Shown here piece by piece: positions 57,792 through 64,000 of a stretch of DNA of 64,000 nt (the stretch's first letter is position 1; every line of letters starts with the position of its first letter). Location of the stretch: assembly GCA_001599815.1 (NCBI GenBank), contig BCIA01000002.1, positions 5,863,626 to 5,927,625 on the forward strand, in the 5' to 3' direction. The notes under the pieces are model-generated. The model saw only the letters and a program-made list of their open reading frames with translations, was not told where the DNA came from and did not search any database. Both the position numbers and the translations under genes were made by a program. This stretch comes from Furcasterigmium furcatum (lineage: Eukaryota; Ascomycota; Sordariomycetes; Glomerellales; Plectosphaerellaceae).

Positions 57792-58997
57792 ATGGACCAC
57801 ACGCGCTCCCGCTCCTTCTCAAGACCACCGCCGTACGATTCCGCTTCCCTGCCTCCGTCGCCGCAGCACCAGCGAGCCGCGTCCGGCGGCAGCATCGCTC
57901 CCCTCGCCGCCCTCTCCTCGAAATCCATCGGGTCGACGCTCACAAAGATACACACCGCCCCCCCTCCGCGCCGCCGCTCCTCCCCCGGCCTCGTGTCCTC
58001 CTCCTTCCTCGAGCCGCGGATCGCCGTCGTCCTCAAGATCCCCAAGGCCTGGCGCCCCTGGCTCTTCTTCAGCCGCCTGCTATCGATATGCCCCGCCATC
58101 TTCTGGGGCGTGCGGCCCGCTCTCCAGCTCGTGCTGAGGGCCCTGCTGACCCTGCCGTTGTCCGCCATACTTGAGGCCGCGGCAGGCGTGGGCGTAAATG
58201 TCGCAGAGCCGGGGGCATGCCAAGGACAGTGGAGGGGAGTCTCCGGTGCGCAAATACAGACCACCTGTCCTGCGGGTGATATCCATGGCAGTCTCGGCGG
58301 TTGGCCCACGCCACGGCCGAAAGCTGCGTTTTACCCATGGACCGAGATGATATTGGGAACGATATGGGTATGCCCAGCTTTTCGTCTAGACAGAGGCCAT
58401 CAAGCTAACCGCAACAGTGCGGAGTGTCGGCCTACCTGTCCTTCTTCTTTGCCGATTGTCTGATGTCCCGATGGTACTATGCACACCTCCCCGCCCCTGA
58501 CCCCTATTCAGGACTGATTCTGACGCCCTACAGGCTCATCAGATACTCTCCCCAAGCAGCCATCATCCGCATGCTCACGATCAACTGCGCCAACGCCTTC
58601 CTCACCGAACGCATACTCTTCATCGTGGGCGGCTTCGACGACGCCCGCCTCCTGCTCCCCGGCTGGATCAGCATCGCCACCGTGAGCCGCACCTCTGCTC
58701 CCACAACTGGTCAACCACCAAGCTGACATTCCCCAGACGTTGACGGTGTGCTATCATATAACGCAGCGTAAGATCAACATCCAGAAAGAGACGTCCACCT
58801 CCATCAATATCTTTTCCATCGCGAGCTTCCTCAGCATGGTTGCACTTCTCGCCCACCTCCATTCGGACCGCTCAGACTACCCGATCCCGCCGATCTACCA
58901 GTACGTCCGCATGGCTCTCGATTACTGGCAGGGCGCCCGGGGCCAGCAGGAAAGCGGACTTGTGAACCAGCCCGGTGCCACGGGGGGCGAGCTCTAA
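57792..58997 (+). CDS. EOS1: ER membrane N-glycosylation protein EOS1
   Basis: Four exons: 57792-58367, 58418-58473, 58534-58681 and 58737-58997; 346 aa. The first 75 residues are Ser/Pro/Arg-rich and cytosolic-looking. The family core begins ARPWLFF-like at WRPWLFFSRLLSICPAIFWG and continues, across the joins, as TIWCGVSAYLSFFFADCLMS, RWLIRYSPQAAIIRMLTINC, LLLPGWISIATTLTVCYHIT and QRKINIQKETSTSINIFSIA, with several membrane segments. Yeast Eos1 is an ER protein needed for N-glycosylation and oxidative stress tolerance. A stretch of about 55 residues (58165-58330) between the first two membrane segments reads like low-complexity linker; an extra unrecognised intron there is possible. Confidence 0.85.
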
Positions 58998-59633
58998 CGC
59001 GATTCACGAAGAATCAGTATCCCTTAGCACGGCGCATGACTTGGCGTTTTTGTTTGCTTGGCCGTCTTGTTTATTGCTCTTTGGCTTCACGGGCAGATCA
59101 TAGATACCCTGGATCGCAGCTCCTATGAACAGGGGCATTTTGCATGGGGATTTGGAGTATCTGAACAACAATAGTCTCAATACGAATGAGGAGTTTTGGA
59201 GCTTTAAAAAACGGCTGCACCACAGGAGAGTGAACAGAATCAGTGAAGGTAGTGTTGATTTCGCTATGGACTATCCGCGCTCTCATGTCCCAGGCTACAC
59301 GGCGTCCCCGTCGGAACAGAGACTGAGAAAGACGTAGCGCAGAACGTCCCGGCGCTAACCTCCTGTTTTAGGAAACTGATGTCATGCCCTGCCCCAAAGC
59401 GTGCACACAGCACAAGTCGCCTACGTCTCTCGGCAGGTTGGTGCGTTGGAACCTTGCACCCGCCTGAACGGGCCATTCCACCTTGTCCGGGGATGTGCTG
59501 GTCCCAGATGCAGCTTGTTGTATATCTGGGCGGCGGGAAGTCTCGATGACCGACCCTCTCCGCATGGACCCAAATGTCAGCCCCCGGCATCGGTCATGAT
59601 CGGTGGCAGAACGGCGGCGAACTGCAGCGGGCC
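58998..59633. other. 3' region between convergent EOS1 and SUI1
   Basis: No gene seen in 636 bp. It holds the 3' ends of the two converging genes. Confidence 0.45.
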
Positions 59634-60329
59634 TTAGAAACCGTGGACCTTGACGGTCTTGGAGTCGAGCCCGAGACCATCGTCCTTGTCGGAGAGGAAC
59701 TCAAGGACGTCCTTGCGCTGGTCGCCTTGAAGCTGGATGACTTCACCCATCTCGGAGTCGTTCACAATGGTTCCATTGCAGGCTGCGAGCACAGGTCAGT
59801 ACCAGGGCTGAGCGGGGATCAGGGGTCGGTGGGAGGTGGGAGGTGACGTACCGAACTTCTTCTTGATCACTTTGAGGATCTTTTTCTGGTCAAACTTCTT
59901 GGGAAGACCCTGGACGGTCGTCAAGGTCTTTCGTCCATTTCGCTCTGTGAGGCGCACGGTCCGTCAGCTTTGCTGCGCAGGAGGGTTGCAGGGTGAGGCT
60001 GAGCCACGCCGCCGCCGCCGCCGAGACCGGTGTCGTGTGCGGCATTTCGGCGAGCGCGACAAAGGGGGAGGACGCACGTTGGATGCGTATGTGGATATAA
60101 TCCTGTGTTTTCTGGGTCTTGCCAGTGTCTTCGTCGGCTTCGGCGAAGGGGTCTGCGAGGGAAGGTGGTCAGCGATGCTGCTGGAGTCGATGCTGATGAG
60201 AGTCGACGACGGTGTGAGGGACAGAGTCGACGGGCAACCAGAGGGGTTCCAGCGTCCGGGTCGCTTCAGAAGTTTGAGGCGCTCAGACGGATGCGACATA
60301 CCGTAGGTCTTGAGATTTTCAATTGACAT
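59634..60329 (-). CDS. SUI1: Translation initiation factor eIF1
   Basis: Four exons: 60329-60302, 60152-60078, 59944-59852 and 59782-59634; 114 aa. Spliced protein: MSIENLKTYDPFAEADEDTG, then KTQDYIHIRIQQRNGRKTLT, TVQGLPKKFDQKKILKVIKK, NGTIVNDSEMGEVIQLQGDQ, ending KTVKVHGF. This is the complete SUI1 fold. eIF1 sits on the 40S subunit and enforces accurate AUG selection. Introns interrupt after TY, IQ and KKF, and all joins agree with the universal family sequence, so the model is secure. Confidence 0.97.
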
Positions 60330-62200
60330 AAACTCGTCTGTTGGGGGTTGCCGGTGGGAAAAGGGTCGGGTGGTGGGAATGAAGGGGAGCGACCGACAAC
60401 AAGTGTCTCGCTTGGAGTGCAGAGGAGGCGGGCGCGCGTTGAGGCTCGGTCGATTCGCAAGAGAGGCTGTTGAGAGAAGGGATTCTCAAGAGTGTGGTTG
60501 TGCCGGGGAGTCGAGAGCGTGTTGGGTTGTGGTGGAGATGTAGAAGACCAAGTCCGTTGTTTGCATGACCCAAGCTGAAAAACGCGGCGTATTCTAGGTG
60601 CAGCGGGGCGCCCGAGGGGCAAACTGAGCGCTGGACCCAGGGGTGAGGTGACCCGACGGGAGTGGTGACTCCCACCTCATCTGCCAAGGCCCGGTGGCAG
60701 CATTGCTGTGGACGACTTCCCAGCACAGGATGATGATGATATCTTATCTCAAGAAGCAGAGCAGTCTGCCCAGACATGGTAGTACAGTATTGCGCCAACC
60801 TGTCTTCGGCCGGAAGCAGGCAGGAACTCAAGTTGTCAAGCCTGGAACGGGCAGGAACGAGCTTACTAAGCCGTCGTCCAGACCCAGACTCAACAGTCAT
60901 TCGACAAAGCCTGCTTGTGAGACTTGCACGTGATGCCGTTATCATCTGACGAAAACAGCTCGGTGGGCGCAGCAGCGTGTGCCTGGATCGGGGAAGCTTG
61001 ACACTGACGGATCCCCGTCAGGCTAACTAGATGCTTTCGAGGATGTGTCCCGGCTGCTCATCCCAACCATCGCCGTTCCCGAGCCGAGACTCGCCCATTG
61101 CTGAAGACATCTCAACCAGGCAGACAGCTTCCTCCTTGGTGAATTGCAGAGCTACAAAACCGCCCAAACATCAGTACCCAATGCTGATCAAAACTATCTG
61201 TTCCTAGGCAGCGGAACCGATTTCGGCATGTAATGATCTGTAATCACTGACCGGCGAGCTGCGGGCTCACACTGAACAAATCGATGGCTACATACCACCG
61301 AGAACATTAACAGCTGGGTATGCAGTTTTGATCCCGCACAGCGCTCAGAAAGGGGCTGAATCAAATGATCCTACGCCGGACTGATGCGACAAGCTCGTTG
61401 CCGAGGACGACTGAGTGGTTGCCCCAGAATAATGTTCGCCAGCATTGGGCGTTGAGTAAAGGCGGAAAGACTTAACATAGATGGACTGCAGTCAAATATT
61501 AATTCCACCTCGAAGCATTGGAATGAGGCCTCGTTCCAACGGCATGGATCCTGGTTCTAGGTGTTCTGGCCGTTGGCATTGGCGGTGACCGAGAAATCTC
61601 ATGGTAGTGTGACTGTGCCATGGTTCCTCTGTTGAAAAACGTCTTGTTCTGCTCTTTTAGAAGGTGTCTATGCAGCAGCATTACACTTTCCAACGAGATA
61701 GCAAGCCGTTCCCACGAGGGTTATCAGCACCTACATTCCAGAGGCACTTGACAGGATCGCCATGGGACGGAACCCCCGTCCTCCGGGGAACTGCAGACAC
61801 GTTCTTCGGGTAATACCCTGAACAGCCTGGCCGACACCGTTCTGAAGATAAATTTGGTTCAACATGTTATTCATGGTCGCTACAGCTTTTCATGCCCATG
61901 TGCCAGGGAGAGGTGGCGAGCCGAACAGCCTCACACCTAGAGTCTAATATGTGGCCCACTCCGATCACCCACCAGCTGGCACCAAGACTTTGGCTTTCAC
62001 TACGGATCTTGACAACTGGCTGCGAGTAGTCATGTGTATGCTTGTGGATGCAGGTCAGGGCGGAGGATCAACTAATGACGTGTCTGGTCAGGATAATAAT
62101 TCTCGAGGGATTTGTAGACGTGCAGTCCCTTCTGTCGGCGTCGGCTGGATGGATGGGGAAATGGGCGGCTGGCAGCACCAAACGAAGTGAGCCAGGGTCG

Positions 62201-62466
62201 CGGCCTTGGTTGGGCTGTCCAACATGTTGAATGACCAACTTGAAAATACCTGCTTGCACTTGCATGGAGACTGCATCTTGTGTTACCAACCATTATGAGG
62301 TCGCCGCCTCCGCGTCAAATGAGCGTCGCTAGCTCGGCCTTGGTTGGGCCGTCCAACATGTTGAATGACCAACTTGAAAATACCTGCTTGCACTTGCATG
62401 GAGACTGCATCTTGTGTCACCAACCATTGTGAGGTCGCCGCCTCCGCGTTAATGAGCGTCGCTAGC
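62201..62466. repeat. Tandem direct duplication, unit about 134 bp
   Basis: Copy 1 spans 62201-62334 and copy 2 62335-62466. Both contain CCAACATGTTGAATGACCAA and TGCACTTGCATGGAGACTGC. They differ at four C/T or G/A transitions plus a one-base gap. Three of the four transitions are CpA/TpA or TpG/TpA type. Confidence 0.9.
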
Positions 62467-62489
62467 TCGGCTTCGTCGGTGTTTAGGAT

Positions 62490-62528
62490 CTTCCTCTGAG
62501 GACTTCCTCTGAGGACTTCCTCTGAGGA
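62490..62528. repeat. Three copies of 13-bp unit CTTCCTCTGAGGA
   Basis: Exact triplicate of CTTCCTCTGAGGA directly after the 134-bp duplication. Confidence 0.9.
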
Positions 62529-63329
62529 CTCCCAGTCTAAAAATCCAGCAAGCGACCGAGTGGAGGGAGGTTCTGGCGGCTACATACATACTTGTAGTGC
62601 CTCAACACACCTCATGCAAAGTGGAATCTTTGTGAGTGCAAGGATGGCGCGTGACTGGGTGAGGAGAGGCATGTCGGTGAGGGGCACAACCCAATGACGG
62701 GCCGTCCCAATGGACCGGTAAACGCTATTCCGTCTTTGCTCAGCGGGTCAAGCGCCCGAGGGAGACCGAGCGAGTCAGGAGCTGAGTTACTGGCCCCTGT
62801 TTTGGGCGCGAAGCGTGCCGGTCTCCCCTCCCAAGGTTTTCGTGGATCAGCCGGCGCTTAAAGCACCACATGGTTGGTCATGACAAGCCCATGGCCGCTC
62901 GGCATCCGTTCCTGTGCCGTTGAATCCCTTCATACAACTTCCAACCAGCGCCTGGGCGCTGTTGGCAATCAGCCGGCCGGCAGCAGGCACGTCAGCCGGA
63001 GGGTCTCGGGGCTATGACGGGGATCCTTGACGTCCGAGTCCATGACCGCCCACGTCCCCAAATTGATCCCCCAAACCCCGCCTCGGCCACATTGCTTGTC
63101 CTCATCTCTCGCAGGTTTCCCGACCTCCCCCTTCCCCTTCACATACAAGTGCTTCCAGCGCGGCTATCGCCGTTTTCCCTCCGCGTTGTCCTTTCTCCCA
63201 TCGCTTGGTCTTTTGATTTTCTTGGTCCCGCAACGCCGCCAGTGATTGTTCCGGCGCTCGTGGTTCAGACATCGAACTTCCACGAACCTGGAGCTCACAG
63301 ACAGCCCATGGGATCATTCTTGATCGAAT

Positions 63330-64000
63330 ATGCGAATAGGGTGCCTCCAGTTCGCGCCGCAGGTCGGCGACGTGGACAACAACTTGAATCGCGCCGACGC
63401 GGTTCTGAACAAAGCTGATCCACAGGATCTCGACCTCTTGGTTTTGCCCGAGCTGGCCTTTTCTGGTGAGTACATACTCGGCGCAATCGAATGGCCCCTC
63501 TTGACAAACTGAACTTCCCCGGCGAACCACTCTTTGCATGAATACTAACAGACACACAAAGGCTATAACTTCAAGTCCCTCGAGCAGATTTCGCCCTTTC
63601 TTGAACCTTCTGGGTCAGGCATCTCGGCGCTCTGGGCTCGCACCACCGCGCTCAAATACGACTGTTACGTCGCTGTGGGCTATCCTGAGAAGATCGACCC
63701 CACAAACAATTGGCCAACCAGTCCCGAATACTACAATTCCGCCATCATCGTCAATGGAGATGGCGAGACTGTTTCGAACTACCGGAAGACCCATCTCTAC
63801 TATACGGATGAGACATGGGCACTCGAGGGAAGCAATGGATTCTTCGAAGGGCACATCCCTGGTCTCGGAAACACATCCGTGGGTATCTGTAGGTTCTTGC
63901 CATTTTCTGCCATTTGATGAAGCCGCTGACCACATCATACCTAGGCATGGACTTGAAGTAAGCCCTTCACTTCACCCTCACATAAGTTAGGATGGATTGC
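63330..64000 (+). CDS. NTA1: Nitrilase-family N-terminal amidase, 5' part, runs off right edge
   Basis: Exons in the window: 63330-63465, 63562-63888 and 63945-63957 (13 bp); the gene continues past 64000. The protein starts MRIGCLQFAPQVGDVDNNLN and has LDLLVLPELAFSGYNFKS with the nitrilase catalytic Glu in LPELAFSG. NYRKTHLYYTDETW carries the catalytic Lys, and the catalytic Cys follows in SVGICMDL, formed across exon joins. This architecture matches fungal Nta1, which deamidates N-terminal Asn and Gln for the N-degron pathway. Another nitrilase-family amidase cannot be excluded from this part alone. An out-of-frame ATG at 63308 overlaps the start. Confidence 0.85.

Larger units (their letters stand above)
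60330..63329. other. 3 kb gene-poor region between divergent SUI1 and NTA1
   Basis: No convincing coding gene. Promoters of SUI1 (left) and the NTA1-type gene (right) should lie here. The middle is AT-richer (61-62 kb) and includes a tandem duplication and a short triplicate repeat. Pyrimidine-rich leader sequence precedes 63330. Confidence 0.45.

Overview
This window is nuclear DNA of a filamentous ascomycete (Pezizomycotina, most likely Sordariomycetes). Genes are broken by short GT-AG introns of about 47-160 bp with CTGAC/CTAAC-type branch sites, coding DNA is GC-rich, and the gene order is the conserved block around the fungal mating-type locus: TEX2/NVJ2 - REV3 - SLU7 - RPS9 - RPL21 - SLA2 - [MAT] - APN2 - COX13 - APC5 - CIA30. 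The species cannot be named from sequence reading alone.

Layout. 0-10 kb: the 5' part of a TRP-like membrane channel gene (minus strand, running off the left edge), a gene-poor 3.3 kb stretch, ATP sulfurylase (MET3), and a single-exon 848-aa protein of unknown function. 10-20 kb: NVJ2/TEX2 (lipid transfer at ER contact sites) and REV3 (catalytic subunit of DNA polymerase zeta). 20-28 kb: the splicing factor SLU7, a divergent ribosomal protein pair (RPS9 and RPL21) and SLA2 (endocytic actin adaptor). 28-36 kb: the mating-type locus. It carries the HMG-box gene MAT1-2-1, with the intron in the serine codon of the HMG box that is characteristic of MAT HMG genes, and a divergently transcribed two-exon gene (32354-33555) encoding 384 aa with no domain I recognise. 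No alpha-box gene is visible, so this looks like the MAT1-2 idiomorph of a heterothallic strain carrying an extra, possibly undescribed, idiomorph gene. 36-44.5 kb: APN2, COX13, APC5 and CIA30. 44.5-53 kb: repeat-bearing, gene-poor DNA around one multi-RRM RNA-binding protein gene, including a 16-bp minisatellite, a hairpin-like element and a roughly 90-bp minisatellite in the presumed leader of the RRM gene. 53-64 kb: a sodium:solute symporter, an Mba1/mL45-like mitochondrial protein, EOS1, eIF1 (SUI1), a gene-poor 3 kb stretch with a 134-bp tandem duplication, and the 5' part of an NTA1-type amidase running off the right edge.

Most genes are housekeeping functions held together by synteny rather than by shared pathway. 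The exceptions are the MAT genes, which control mating identity, and the ribosomal protein pair, which shares a 255-bp promoter. All splice models were built by eye from splice-site consensus, reading frame and remembered family sequence. Each complete model was checked for total length divisible by three. No alignment or transcript data were used.
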